Positions 1 to 11,494 of a stretch of 64,000 nucleotides of DNA are shown here, piece after piece. The stretch is from Ctenosaura bakeri. Its lineage: Eukaryota > Chordata > Lepidosauria > Squamata > Iguanidae. Position 1 is the first letter of the stretch. Each line of letters opens with the position of its first letter. Below the pieces are notes generated by a model. The model ran no database searches. It saw nothing but the letters and a program-made list of their open reading frames with translations, and was not told the DNA's origin. The stretch spans positions 62,001 through 126,000 of the forward strand of contig CAOLHI010001241.1 of NCBI GenBank assembly GCA_948474755.1, written 5' to 3'. Both the position numbers and the translations under genes were made by a program.

Positions 1-1350
1 TTACTCCTGAACTGCATTGCCAAAGAAGAGTCTTCATGCTGTACTCTATAGTGACATTGTTACACCATGCTGGCAAAGAATCTACATCTACTGGGGCTGC
101 CTTGGGAATGGACTCAAAACCATAAGAACCATCTCTGTGCCTTCCAATGGTCTTTGTGACCTCATCATCAAGTGGGCAGAGTGTGGAGGAGAGATGAAAA
201 CAAACAATCTTGCTGGAGTAAAAATGGTCACAGATTTATTGGTTACAGTCAAGTGCAACATAGGGTAGAGGGTACAAGCATCAGACCAACCTAACTGCTG
301 TCTGACGAACTCACCCAACATGCCAGCTGGATAAAAGCTAATGGAGTAGAAGAATATAGAAGGTTAGATGGTTATAAGCTCTTGTCATCTGGGGTGGGTA
401 TGTCTCTGAAAGCCTTCACCCCAAGATCTTTTAAGGGGATCCCCAAAATGGGAAAATGAGAGACATACCCAGTGCTTACCATCTCTAAAACTACAGTAAA
501 TGAGGTTGAGTATCCTAACCGCCTTTAGAAAACTGGCAGAATAAATTCAAAACAAAGAAGCCCAAGTTAATTGCCAAGTGGGGAAGAGAAAACTCTGCAA
601 GATTCTGACTGAGATCAACACAACATTTCTCCCCAGAGCTTATTGGCCCCAAGTAATGCACAGAAAAGTGCAGGAAGAGTTGTTCAGAAAGACCAGCCAA
701 AGACTGAAAAGAAACTTTGCTATCTAGTTTGGCTAAGTATACCAAAGAGAGAATTATCCCACTCTGGTCCGTCTCACAAGTCAGCCAGCCAGGCAGTTGA
801 TCTTAGAAAACAATATATGATGTACCAGTAGGAGATACAGCCAGAAAGACTTGCCAAGGAGCCTAGAATGGTTCTTCTTCAGTTCCCTGCACCCTGCAGA
901 ATAGAAGGGTGATGAAAATGAGCTGAAATCCATATTTCCATTTTTGGTTAAGCAAAATAGCTATGATCCACATCCAGAGTTCCTAGGTACTACTGTTTTG
1001 TTTCATTGAGTTGCTCTTTTACAAAGGAGAAAATATTTAAATAGAAGAGCTTTGGAATACTTGCTCATCTGTGCACATATAGTACTACTTGGTCTAGGAC
1101 AGGGGAAAAAACAAAAGAGCAAAAACTGGGTAATATCCACTAGAATTTTTATTAGATTAAATAAACATATTTCAGGATGCTGAAAAGATTGGCTTTTATT
1201 AGTTAGAAAGCCAAAATCCTCTTAGCTAATATGAGACCATCTTTTCAGCATCTTGAGATGGATCTGCTTTTGCTTCCTAGGAATAGTGAACTTGGGTAAA
1301 TTTTAGCTCAGACTTGCAGCTTGCAGGGTTATCTCTGCCTAATGCACTTT
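1..1350. other. Non-coding single-copy-like DNA
   Basis: AT-rich sequence with only short open frames (at most 83 codons) that overlap on opposite strands and have no recognisable domain. No SINE, LINE or RNA gene was seen. The one structured part is the inverted repeat at 1,171-1,259, listed separately. Confidence 0.5.
1171..1259. repeat. Imperfect inverted repeat, possible small MITE relic
   Basis: The left arm reads AGGATGCTGAAAAGAT and the right arm ATCTTTTCAGCATCTT, which pair over 16 bases with one mismatch. Inside, GGCTTTTATTAGTTAG and TAGCTAATATGAGACC pair weakly, so the whole ~90 bp can fold on itself. This shape suits a very short MITE. No target-site duplication could be recognised and the family is unknown. 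Confidence 0.45.
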
Positions 1351-1610
1351 GTTGTTGTTTCTGTTGTTGTTGCTACTGTGTCCTTTCAAGTAATTTTCAA
1401 CTTATGATGATCCTCAGGCAAACTTATCACAGGGTTTTCTTGGCAAGATTTCTTCAGAGTGAACTTGCCTTTACCTTCTTCTGAGGCTGAAAGAGTGTGA
1501 CTTGCCCAAGCTCAGCCCAAGCTCACCCAGTGGGTTGCCATGGCTGAATGGGGATTTGAACCCTGGAGTCACTGTCCAACACTCAAAATACAATACCATG
1601 CATGGCTCTT
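1351..1610 (-). mobile_element. tRNA-derived CORE-type SINE with RTE-like tail (long subtype)
   Basis: The minus strand carries a Pol III B-box-like GGTTCAAATCC (1,552-1,562). A CORE-like middle follows (gggtgagc..gggcaagtcacact..cctcag), then a tail ending in ..ataagttgaaaa..cttgaaagg.. and (CAA)n, seen on the plus strand as GTTGTTGTT at 1,351. The CORE block holds a small internal duplication (CCCAAGCTCA twice). CORE-SINEs are Pol III-transcribed non-autonomous retroposons; the (CAA)n-ending tail resembles RTE/Bov-B 3' ends. No flanking duplication is legible, so this is an old copy. Confidence 0.8.
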
Positions 1611-4405
1611 TAGCGCATAATGCACTTGCAGGAAACAAAGGCGCAGAAAATATGCCTCATACCTCAAAGCTGGGGAAGATTCAACCTTGATATATAGATG
1701 GATGGACATTTTAGATATTTTAAATGTGCATATTACTTACTTCTCTACTTCAGAATATTTGGCAACAGATATTGTAAACTGTGCATCTATAGAGTTTCTA
1801 GCTGGACCAAGAGAACATTCTATTAAATAAAGTTAGGGAATACAATTGGTAATAAAATGCTTGTAGTATATGCTTTCCTTCCAAAAAAGGAATGTGTTTA
1901 AGATTTGATTTGCTCTGACATATCTTCTAACAAAAGAAGAAAGGAAGGGATTTGGGTATTGAAACTAAAAATAGTTCCATGCTAATTTAATAACTAGGTG
2001 GATTTTTTTTTCCATCTGCCAAGAAGAATTTGAAAATCATTTCCTGCTGCCACTCACGCTATGGAAATGTAAAACTTCAGTGATGAAATCAAGGAGTCAG
2101 TGATAAAATTTGCTGTTGTGATTTATTTCCTAAGATTCGTATCAGTTACCCCATGTGGTAAGTTGTAAGAGGTTATTTAAAACAGTCCATATAGAACAAA
2201 TGGATATCTGTCCATTTTGGTTTATCATTAATTGCAAAGATAAATGGTCATCCCCGCCCCCAGTAGCATATCAATAACACCACGATTTCTCTTGGTCATC
2301 TTAGGCTACTGTCTCAAGTGTATAAAGCCAAGTATTCTGAATCCACAGATTCATTTAATAATAATGATGATGATGGTGATTACCAAAATTTGAAGGAAAA
2401 ATTCAATATGTCACTATTATTCAAAGACTAGATCAAAATACAAATGCAAAAACCTGCACCATTAAAAATAATTCACAGATTAACCAAAAATGGGGTGGAA
2501 TAGAATTATGAATGAAAATATACCAAGGTAACATTTTGGTTTGTCAGTTCTTGTGGAAATCTTTATGTAATTGCTGGTGAAAATATACTGACAAAATGAG
2601 GGGGGGAGTCAAAGAAAAAAGTCAAAGACTTGTATCATTCTACCCCAAAGAAGATGAATTTCAGCTTCAGTGGATGCACTTGCTGTATGATTGTGCTGTT
2701 GGGGGTCTTATTCAGTTGTATAAACCCAGAGGTGGACAAATGAGAAACAATATGATTTTTTTCTTCTAATAAAACTTTGAATAGGAAATTATACATTTCT
2801 CATCCTGCCTTCTCTGCCACCCAGTTCTTCTACCCCGACTACTGTGTGGTGGTAGAATTCTGTTCTAAAATTAGAAATGAACAAGCGGCACCATCTGTCA
2901 CAGTTACTGTAATTCAGCTATCTGGACAAAAGTCTTTTAAAGCGGTTCATCCCAGAAAGAGGTAAAGAAGAACACTCTTTCTTTGTGTTCAGCATGATCG
3001 CTGGCTCTTCTAACCTTGCAACAAAAATGTATTGTAATAGGAATGCTGCTTTTGGCACAGTGTCAGAGCTCTGACAGCCACTTTGGGTTTGTTCTAACAT
3101 GACAGAAGGTGGAAAAGCCAAGGTATAATATAGATATTTTCCCACATTTCTGAGGTCTTGGGTCAATAATTTGTATTTTAATGTAACAGCAATGAATGAT
3201 TTTGAATAGTAATGATCCCATCTGTTTTATTGACAGTACATGATGTGAATCACTGACAGCTGCATGACCAATCTGCTTTTACTCTTTGGGTATAATTAAC
3301 ATGAGTAGAGTAAAATGAAGCCACTGAGGAGAATTCAGTATCCATGCATTGCCACCATGATATGGACAGTCCTTTACAAGATGATCCTATGCATTTATAC
3401 TCAGAGGCAAATTACATTGAATTTAAATAAGTGTCTGTGGGAATCTTGTGCTTATGGCATTAACTGGGGTATAGAAGAGATGTCTGTAACCCAGAGCCTA
3501 GGACCAAAGATGGAACCCTCAGCAATGCATGCAAGAGTTTGCACATGGAAAGCTACTATTTGAAGCATCTTCTAGAGCGGGGAAGTATTCTTGGGCTTTG
3601 ATCTGGTTCAGTTCACCCAGACACAATCATTGGGCTTTCCTAGACAATGAACTTTCCTAGACAGGATGACCAATGAGGAGTTTCCTTTTTGGAGTGGGAC
3701 TTTACAAGAGAATCAAATGTTCTTTCTTGTTTCTGGATATTTTTATGGAATTTCTACCTTTAACTCCAGATTTGATCTTTTGGCTCTGACTTCTTGTACA
3801 ATTCTTGTACCCCTTCTCACAAATGCCAGTGGCTCAGCCCTGTCAGTGTTAGGTTACTGTAGACACAATGGCACAAGTAATGATAATTTTCCATACAAAA
3901 AAACCCTGCATTTCTCTTTGGAGAGAATAATGTATGGACAAGGGTTAATATGCATCATATCATTTCTGATTTTTCTTTCATGTCAGTTATTTGTTGAATA
4001 TTTCATGATCATTTCATCTTTATCTTCTTTACTAATTGCCTGGTCATGGTGAGCTGGTGAACTAAATATGAATAGAGGAATAGGAGAGCACTGCAGCACA
4101 GCAATTTCTTAGATTTCCCTAGAATCACAGAGCTGGAAATGAGCCCAAGGGCCATCTAAACCTATCCCTGCCATGTAGTAATCCACTGCTTAAAAACATC
4201 CCTGAGATGTGGCCTAACTTCTATTAAAAATCACAAATGAAGGTGGTTCTTAACCTGGGGGTCTGTGGAGCTCTGGAGCTCTGCAGAGCCCACACAGGGG
4301 GTTTACAAAGCTCTGCTGCTGGACACCAACCTCAGCGGAAGCAATAGGGACATGGAAGAGGGGATGTTGCAGGTGCTTGAAACTGCTCCCTCACTTGCAA
4401 ATAAG
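1611..4405. other. Non-coding single-copy-like DNA
   Basis: About 2.8 kb with no recognisable repeat or gene. The longest open frame, 3,666-4,052 (+), would encode 128 hydrophobic residues with no known motif and no codon-bias support; in AT-rich DNA such F/L/I-rich frames arise by chance. Confidence 0.5.
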
Positions 4406-4565
4406 GGCCATTTCCACTCTAGATTGTTTTAGTGCCATTATTCCACTTTCAACATTCTATGGAATCCTGGCGTTTGAGGCCCCTCCCTAAACTGCAAACC
4501 CCAGAATTCCATAGGATATTGAAAGTGGAATAATAGCACTATAACAGTCTAGTACAGAAATGGCC
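4406..4565. mobile_element. 160-bp palindromic MITE, TSD AAG
   Basis: The ends are GGCCATTTCCACTCTAG and the mirrored CTAGTACAGAAATGGCC. Long subterminal arms contain AATCCTGG/CCAGAATTCC and the pair CCACTTTCAACATTCTAT / ATAGGATATTGAAAGTGG, so nearly the whole element folds on itself. A 3-bp direct repeat AAG lies immediately outside (4,403-4,405 and 4,566-4,568). There is no coding capacity, so it is a non-autonomous DNA transposon. It is a sibling of 23,749-23,875. PIF/Harbinger is the best-known superfamily with 3-bp duplications, but AAG is not its usual TWA, so the superfamily is left open. Confidence 0.8.
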
Positions 4566-4575
4566 AAGGAAGCAG

Positions 4576-4653
4576 TTTGGGCACACACACATGCCCCTAC
4601 TTCCACGTTCTTGACAAAAGGGACATGGCGACAGGCATGCATGTGTGCCCAAA
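4576..4653. repeat. 20-bp inverted repeat between MITE and SINE
   Basis: TTTGGGCACACACACATGCC (4,576-4,595) is mirrored by GGCATGCATGTGTGCCCAAA (4,634-4,653), 18 of 20 positions pairing across a 38-bp spacer. It lies directly between the MITE and the SINE and belongs to neither consensus. It could be the relic of another small foldback element. Confidence 0.5.
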
Positions 4654-4654
4654 G

Positions 4655-4835
4655 TATGAGTGTGGAGACCAGGGTTTGAAGCCCCATTCGGCCATGGAAA
4701 CCCATTGGGTGATCTCAGGCAAGCTACATTCTCTCAGCCTCAAGGAAAGGCAATGCCAAAAAGCCTTGCTGAGAAAACCTTCCTGATAGTGTCACCATAA
4801 GTCAGTTTTCAAAGAGAAGCAATGTGATGGCTTGA
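4655..4835 (+). mobile_element. tRNA-derived CORE-type SINE, tail degraded
   Basis: In sense order it shows a B-box-like GGGTTTGAAGCCC, the block CATGGAAACCCATTGGGTGA, a CORE-like CAGGCAAGCTACATTCTCTC, and a degraded 3' part with CACCATAAGTCAG and GATGGCTTGAAAG. The A-box side is truncated or unreadable. Same family as 1,351-1,610, opposite orientation. Confidence 0.7.
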
Positions 4836-5767
4836 AAGAGCCTCTTCCTGTCAGCAGCCCCTTGTTGTTGTGTGCCCTGTGATGTTTTCAGAACACCAGT
4901 GGGGAAGACCAACAATGAACTTCAGAGTACAACCACGGAATACTTACTTTTGCTCACTACAACAATCATACTGGCTAGAGGACTCTGGAAACTATAGCTA
5001 AAATAATAATAACTTTCCCAAGCTCTAGTTTAGCTGTTCACTGAGTTAGATTTGTAACACTGAAATATACCTGAGCTAGTGTTCTGAAGGTTAAAAAGTA
5101 TTGAATTTCAATGCCTAGTTCTTCTAGTCTTAAACAAATAATTCAGTCTATCAACAACAAATTGCTTTCCCATCAAGACAAATGAGTAAATGTAATACTG
5201 GGAAAAGGCCAAAGAATATATAGCAGAAATTGGTCAGTCTCTGTGAAAATTCATGAAAAGGTTTTGCATGTATGCAAATGTTAAAAGACTAATACATAGA
5301 CTAATTAGAGCTGTGAATCATTTTGATTTTTTTAATAACAGGGTTGCAAATTTTGTCATTCCTCCCCACCACCAAAACACCCTGACATTTTCTTCTCTAC
5401 ATAACACTTATCTACTTGTGCTATTCTGGCAAACCAAGAATTTTTTCTGTAATGGCTTCTGTGTTTCTCCATTTTAAAAATACAGACATATGTTTTACAT
5501 GCTGTTTCACAGTTTTAGCAGTGCCATTGTTTTTTTAATAGGAAAAAAAAAACTTCCCACAGTCATAACATTCTATTGCACAAGCCAAGTTTGAAGCCAG
5601 GATCAACCTTGTTCGTCTTCACTATGCCAGCGATTTTAAATTTGGATCAGAAAGAAGGACCTGCTTGCCTGAAGGTGATAGAATAGTTGACAGTACAGCT
5701 GAGTTTATCTTCTTTGAATGTACCATATTAAAGTTCCCAGGAAAATTCCACATTGTGAAATTACATA
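4836..5767. other. Non-coding single-copy-like DNA
   Basis: AT-rich, with homopolymer A/T runs near 5,540. Open frames are under 75 codons and unsupported. No repeat family was recognised. Confidence 0.45.
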
Positions 5768-6253
5768 GGCCCTTTTCACACGGGGTTAAAAAAACTGTGT
5801 AGAGCAACCTCCGTGGAGGTCGTCTACACCATTACACGAATTGGGGTGGATTACTCTCGAGTAACTCCACACCGCAATCCACGGCCGGGCGCCCGCAAGT
5901 GGCGGCGCTGCATGCTTTTGAAAAACCACATTTTATGTGGTTTTTCAAAGGCACAGGGCGTCCAGCCCCGTGCAGCCCCATTGCAGCGCCCATATGGATT
6001 TACGGACGCGCAAAAGGGTGTCCCTGCAGATCAGGGAGGGGGTGGGATTTCCGGCTGGCGAGCTTCTCCAATTGGTGGAGAGGCTCCGCCAGTCAAAATC
6101 TGCCATTTTGGGCACTGCCGGGCACCGAGGACACCGCAGGACGCTGCTGCGTGTAGAGCAGCGAAATGCTCTGCTCCGCGCAGCGACGGAACGAGGTAAG
6201 CCCACATTTTAGCGTGGCTTTCCCCGTTTCCCCGCCCGCGTGTGGAAAGGGCC
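5768..6253 (+). mobile_element. Family-E non-autonomous DNA transposon, copy 1 (486 bp)
   Basis: Terminal inverted repeats are GGCCCTTTTCACACG and CGTGTGGAAAGGGCC. The flanking 3-mers ATA and AAA differ at one position. The interior is CpG-rich, in sharp contrast to the AT-rich surroundings. It contains a hairpin (5,915-5,950; arms CTTTTGAAAAACCACAT/ATGTGGTTTTTCAAAG), a module at 6,051-6,110 starting CCGGCTGGCGAGCTTCTCC, and a donor-like GAGGTAAG at 6,193-6,200. Overlapping open frames of up to 128 codons on both strands reflect low stop-codon density in GC-rich DNA, not genes. Orientation follows the module. Confidence 0.75.
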
Positions 6254-7002
6254 AAAGTCTCTTACAAAAAAAAAGTGTTTCTTTGTGATAAAATTCGATT
6301 CAGTTTTTTGGGTTGGACCATGTTTGTTAAAGGATAAAGTATAACAAAATAAGAATAGTGAAATTTAAAGCTATTGAAGAAAATAAAGTAGTATTCATGT
6401 CTTAGAGCTAGGGATTTAAAGACAGATTATTTTTTCTTTCTCATTGTGAAAGGTTGTTTCAACACATGAAGATACTCCACTGCGAAAGTGGTGGACTCAG
6501 GAGATTTTTCACAATTCAGGACTTTAAAAAAAATAGTTCACACAAAATATTTGTAATTTGTGCAAAACAACAACAACAGACCTTTGCAGAAAAGCATATT
6601 AAAAGCATTTTTGTGATTTTTTTCTCAAAAAAGTTCAAAAATGTGAAAAATCATTTTTTAAAAATGTGCAAAATCTGTCATAATTTCCCCACACAGGAAT
6701 AAAACTTTTGAAAGTCATGCAACTATGAAATAAGTAAAGGTTTACATTCTTGTTTACTTTTCATCCACTGCACAGATTGTCCCAAGTTCTGTAAACCTTC
6801 AACTCTTGGATTTTTGAACACTTCAAGGCTTAACAGAGTATTTAAGGATGTTTTATTCTAACTAAAAAGCTGAGCCTAACTCCATCTAACTAGTAGACAA
6901 TCACATTTAAAGGATAAAATGAAAAGTAAACCTAAACTCACTTATGGCATCTTACTCCCATGATCTCGACTCATTTAGTACAATTCACATTGTTCAGCAA
7001 TA
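6254..7002. other. AT-rich non-coding DNA
   Basis: Rich in A and T runs (6,520-6,670) with no recognisable repeat family, RNA gene or supported open frame. Confidence 0.45.
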
Positions 7003-7118
7003 GTCATGTTAGCATTCGAGCACAAAAGAGCATATAGGAATCCAGTAGCACATCTGAAATTAATTGGGGATTTCTGGCATATGCTTCCATAGACACAGTC
7101 CACTTCATCAGATGCATC
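7003..7118 (-). mobile_element. Penelope-like 3' end with degenerate hammerhead-type motif
   Basis: On the minus strand, at 7,081-7,116, the sequence runs CTGATGA, then AGTGGAC, a short loop, GTCTAT and GGAAGC. This matches a hammerhead core (CTGATGA, stem II, GAAA) in which stem II still pairs using two G-U wobbles but the GAAA box reads GGAA, so self-cleavage is unlikely. Downstream runs AATTAATTTC.. to GCTAACATGACTAT, resembling the 3' end seen at 14.4, 15.1, 16.2 and 51.6 kb. Hammerhead motifs are known in Penelope-like retroelements; assignment to that class is inferred. Confidence 0.45.
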
Positions 7119-7913
7119 TCAGGAACCTCAAGATGGTGGCTGAAGAGGGTCAGATAAGTTTAGGAAGAAGAGGAAGAGAATGTCAATGTCAAGACGGCGG
7201 CCAAGCAGACACAGAGGCAGAAGCTGAGTTTTATGGCTTTTAACTAGTAAATAAATCAAGCACTTACTTCACCCAAACAAACAACCAAGTCCCAGAGGCA
7301 GAAAACTCAGGCAGCAGGGTCAGCCTGGAACAGAGAGCACTGGACGCAGTTTTGTGGTTGGAAGACGGTTGTTGCCCCGTGCCCAACCCCAACAGCGTCT
7401 GACTTAAATACTTAGTCTTTAGCCCAGCCGAAGCTGATCAAATGTCCATTGGCCCAGCTCACAGCTGGAGCCTCTCAAGACTTCAGGGCCAGTTCATCAG
7501 GCGCTTTTCCCGCAGTCGCTGAGACCTCTGGACTGCCCCCTTCTCCAGTCACCTCTGCACAAAGGTGGGGGGAGGGTCTGCTGCAAACTCCGGACTGGAG
7601 TCAGAAACACTAGCACTAGCCTCTGCCTCTGGAGCACAAACATCTGCTGCAGGTACTGGCTCAGGATCCGTGCCCAGGACAGCTGTGGGGTCGCTGGCAG
7701 ACTCCTCCCTAGACTCTGAAGGAGCCCCTCTCCTGAAGGCCCCTCCAAGGGATCCTCCTCCGGCGGGGAGTCCAAGTCTGAATCGGAGTCCAAGTCTGAA
7801 TTGGCAGCACGCTCAGCCTGGCTCATGACAGAGAAACAGATATTTTCCTTGCCATACCTTAGCTGTATCCTACTGAGAGACAAGGTCAATGTGGAGTGAC
7901 TTCTGCTAACTTA
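7119..7913 (-). mobile_element. Retroelement leader/LTR-like block with acidic open frame
   Basis: Read on the minus strand, an open frame (7,889-7,497, 130 codons) contains an acidic stretch NSDLDSDSDLDSPPEEDPLE built on a short DNA duplication (GGAGTCCAAGTCTGAAT twice on the plus strand). A second frame downstream gives the basic stretch RRLEKGAVQRSQRLREKR after a one-base shift, suggesting decay. It is followed by a promoter-like TATTTAAGTC (near 7,405) and AATAAA-like signals. The layout resembles 57,374-57,931. I infer a fragment of an LTR retrotransposon; no terminal duplication is visible, and a cellular exon is the less likely alternative. Confidence 0.4.
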
Positions 7914-8354
7914 GGCCCTTTCTGCACGTGGCGGGGGAAGTGCTCCCTGCCGCTACTCACCAGCTTTTTGGTGGGTCCTTTTGAGTCTGTCCGGACGAGG
8001 AGCAGTGCAAGCTCGTTGCTCCGCACTGCTCCGGCGTCCAAAATGGCAGCTTCCGGTTGGTGGAGGCTCTCCACCAACTGGAGAAGCTCGCCAGCCTAAA
8101 GCCCGCCCCCAGCAGATCTGCAGGCACGCACTAGCGCAGCGACGGAGCAACACGGGGTCACGCACTCCGTACTTTTTAAAAACCTCTTAAAAGAGGTTTT
8201 TAAAAAGCACATTGCACAACCAGTTCCAGTCGCTCCAGAGCAGACTGAGGTGTGGAACTACAAAAAGCAGTCCGCCCCAGTCCACTCCATGGTGCAGAAG
8301 ACCTCCATTGGTGGTCGCTCTGCACCATTTTAATAGGCCGGTGCAGAAAGGGCC
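7914..8354 (-). mobile_element. Family-E non-autonomous DNA transposon, copy 2 (441 bp)
   Basis: Ends are GGCCCTTTCTGCAC and GTGCAGAAAGGGCC, perfect over 14 bp. The flanks are TTA and TAA, so a true 3-bp direct duplication is not preserved. The module lies inverted at 8,040-8,110 (GGTTGGTGGAGGCTCTCCAC), the hairpin at 8,172-8,207 (CTTTTTAAAAACCTCTT paired with its mirror), and the donor-like GGTGAGTA on the minus strand within 7,950-7,964. CpG-rich against AT-rich flanks. It sits next to the retroelement block. Confidence 0.75.
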
Positions 8355-9314
8355 TAAGGGTTAGGTTGTGTTGATCTACAATGTTATCTGTCCATAATAA
8401 AGGTTAACTTCTCTATGAAGTCACTCACAGGGATTGGCTGGAGATTTGTAGTGTAATATTATCATTATGCTGATCACTCTTGACTCTATTTTGTTTCAGC
8501 AATATGTTCTAATAGTACAGGTACCAAATTAAGTGTGTTGGGGCTGTGAACAGAAATATAGCAAAGAAATTGAACCCAGGAAGGAAAATTCTGAGCTGTG
8601 AAATTAAGATTAAAGTTACTGATGGCAAATGTTGAACTTTAAAGTGACAATGAGAAACAAGGTCATCTAAATCCACTCTCTGTTCTCGTATCTCATCCAC
8701 ATTATTGAAACAATTATTTAATATTGTTGGCAGTCTTTGAAAACCAGTGCTCTAGGCTTTAATTATAAAAAAATTGCTCTGTTAGAAAAATAGGGGAAAA
8801 ATATTGTCTCCCACAAATGTACTGTGGGAGCGGAATTGTTCTCTCTTCTTCACTGCCCCTTTAACTGTACACTTAAATGTTGTTCAGACTGCCCAGCCTT
8901 CACTGCAATAGCACAGCGTTTCTGGTTTGTAAAACAAGGACACTTCATGGATTAGAACTATATACTATATCCTTCAAAGTGGTCTAAACAGCCAACAGGA
9001 GTAATGGGAATGATTAAACCCTGTCACATGGGGTTAGATCTGGTTCTTTCTCCCCACATGACAGGCTGTGACAGCCAAGCACCATTGGAGCAAATCAAAT
9101 GACTGTGACAGTTTGCTGTGAGCAGAGGTACTGTCAGAACTGTTATTATGAGCAAAACGCTGGATTTATCAACGAGGGAAATTCTAAACCAGACAATGCA
9201 AATTCTGTTTTCAGAAAGTTCTCACCAAACGGTGACAGGCAGTAACTGCAACAGGATTGCAATCAAAACAGCTGATTTTGTATCTACTGGTTTGCCACGT
9301 AGGTAATTTGTGAT
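8355..9314. other. Single-copy-like DNA; conserved-element candidate at the right
   Basis: No repeat family was recognised. The part from about 9,040 to 9,300 is compositionally balanced, has AT-rich factor-site-like words (GATTTATCAA, CAAATCAAATGA) and no visible repeat. It could be a conserved non-coding element, but nothing in a single sequence proves this. Confidence 0.35.
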
Positions 9315-9339
9315 ACACACACACACACACACACACACA
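9315..9339. repeat. (CA)n microsatellite
   Basis: About twelve uninterrupted AC/CA units. Confidence 0.95.
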
Positions 9340-9340
9340 G

Positions 9341-11494
9341 TTGTGTGGATTGGTTTTTCAAATTATTCCTGCTTTAGAGGAATGCTGTCTTAAATGATTG
9401 TCGCTCTGTTATAATTCAAGCATAGCTTATCATTGGTTGGTAATTGCTGTGTCTGCTTGTTATTTGGAATGATTACAGGCAGGCTGTCAGGAAGTAACGA
9501 TGTCCCCATCTGAAGCCAAGGTTTTGTCGTATTATTACAAGACTGGCTCATATTTCAGCTGTACAAATCTAGTCATTGAACAGAGGGCATTAGCGTCATG
9601 AGCACTTCAAATGCATCTTTCTAATTTAGCAGAATGGAGATTAGAATGAACTGAAAGTGAAAGCCTGTCTAAGGAAGACAGTGTTCTTAGTGATCTATCA
9701 TGTCAGTTCAGAGGGCATACAAAGCCATGAATATCTCTTCCCATGTCACTTCCTTGCACATAGAAGTATTTTTGATTCTACAAGGTGCTTGTTTCATCAG
9801 CCCACCTGTATATAGTGTATCTTCAAAATTTTATCAGAATCATCAGAATTACCCTTTTGTAAGGAAGACAATATCCTCTAGGGGAAAAATGTTTCCTGGT
9901 ATGATTTCTTTTGTTTTACTTTGCCTGGTATGTTTGGTATCTGTTAATATTTTAAGCTATTTTTGAAACTTATTTGTATGATTTAGTGGAAACATTTGTT
10001 GTAGTTTAACTGAAGATTTTGCCAGAGGCTGTAATGAAGATATAAAAATAGATCCAGATGAATAGGAAAAAAAAGGTCTTTCTCTTACTGTTCAACATTT
10101 ACTGTCGGCAATAGGGATTGCTTATGAAAGTATAATGAGGGCACAATTCCTGACCACAGAATTTGTAACCTAAGGCAGCATTACTCAAAGTGGTAGTCCC
10201 TGGATCAGTGCTGGTCTTTGAGCCATTAGCTGCTGGGTCCCGGGAGAGTTTTCAGGAAGAAAGAATAATTGTAACGAATAGGCATAAATATGGTACTGGT
10301 TCTTGGCATATTGTGGGGCTGGGATTGCCAGCCTCCTATATCATATAGCTTTGGAAGCACCGATATACATGGCAGGAGAGAGACAAGACTTGTTAAATAA
10401 CTAGGAATCACATACAAGACTATTGCTGGCTAAGCCAATTCTGGCATGGTGGGGGCTTCTTTTAGTGGGAACATAAATTCATAAGAGGTTAGCTACGTAT
10501 ACCAGACAAATTCCATATGTACACTTTATGCTTGCATTGTAACTGCTGCAAACACTGTTCACCTAATAAGTTGACACAGTTCATGTAGTCAACCACATTC
10601 AAATATTACATTTTCTTCAAGGAGACACATGGTATGGAAGCAGGTTTTAAAAGGAATGTGTCAGATCATTTTAGCTATGATGAATGTGTGATGGGCCAGC
10701 AGCAAAATAAAATTATATCTTACAATGGGTGCCAGCTCCTGGGAGCTATAAAGGAAAACATACTAGCAGAGAGACTCAGACAGACAGCCCCAGCTGAGCT
10801 GAGCCAGGCCATTCCTTCTAATAGTCTGACAATGTACTGGCTGTGTCTTCAGCTTAGATGTGAGAAGTTAGACCTAGGCCAAGATTTGCTGGGAGAGATA
10901 TTTCTGAGAATTGCCTTTTCCTTATTCATTCTGAACAAAAGGGCCCTTTTGCATAGTATTCTTCTCTTTTCAGAGGGGGTGGTATTTTCCTTCCTCATAA
11001 TCACGCAGCAAAACACTAGGTCTGGGACAAAATGAAGGATGTAGAATGATGGGGGGGGGAAACCCACACATGCGATTGCTATTGTTTTCAGTCGAAGTGG
11101 GGAAGGAAACTCTTAGGAAAAGAAACAAGCTGTTTCTCTGTCTCACCTTGTTTTGAGAAACCTCAGGTCTGCCATTGTTAAGGTTTTAAGTTGTAGAAAG
11201 CTTTGTTCAAGTAGAGCCAGCATAATGTCTTGCTAGATCAAAACTGAATTAACATTCTGAGACTCACCTCTAGGTAAATCCAGCCCAAGATTTTAAAGTG
11301 ATTTTATTTATTGCATTCCATCTGAATTCTGTTGCTGTTAGACTGGTTCAAATGGGAGTTACATAAATGTGACCCATTAATTCAGGGGTGTACTCTACTT
11401 GGGATTAAGAATTGGATTTAGCTCAATTTCAGAAATAGAGATTATCCAAACTGTAAGTTGATTGTTACTTTGATGCTAATGCTAGCCATAACCC
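9341..11494. other. Non-coding DNA with a possible old hAT fragment
   Basis: 9,360-9,700 looks single-copy (words such as TAATTGCTGTG, TTATCATTGG). Around 10,175-10,260, TACTCAAAGTGGTAGTCCCT resembles the start of hAT-type elements (..CTCAAAGTG..), with no matching right end, so this is tentative. 10,727-10,810 contains GGGAGCTATAAAG, a TATA-like word without other promoter evidence. Open frames reach 133 codons without recognisable domains. Confidence 0.35.

Noticed and set aside
3666..4052. 128-codon frame rich in F, L and I, suggestive of a membrane protein
   Set aside because: AT-rich DNA produces such frames by chance; no family resemblance.
5813..6212. Several overlapping 85-128-codon frames
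   Set aside because: They sit inside a CpG-rich family-E transposon; frames on both strands reflect scarcity of stops in GC-rich DNA.
10739..10760. GGGAGCTATAAAG as a promoter TATA box
   Set aside because: Isolated word with no initiator, no CpG island and no supported downstream gene.
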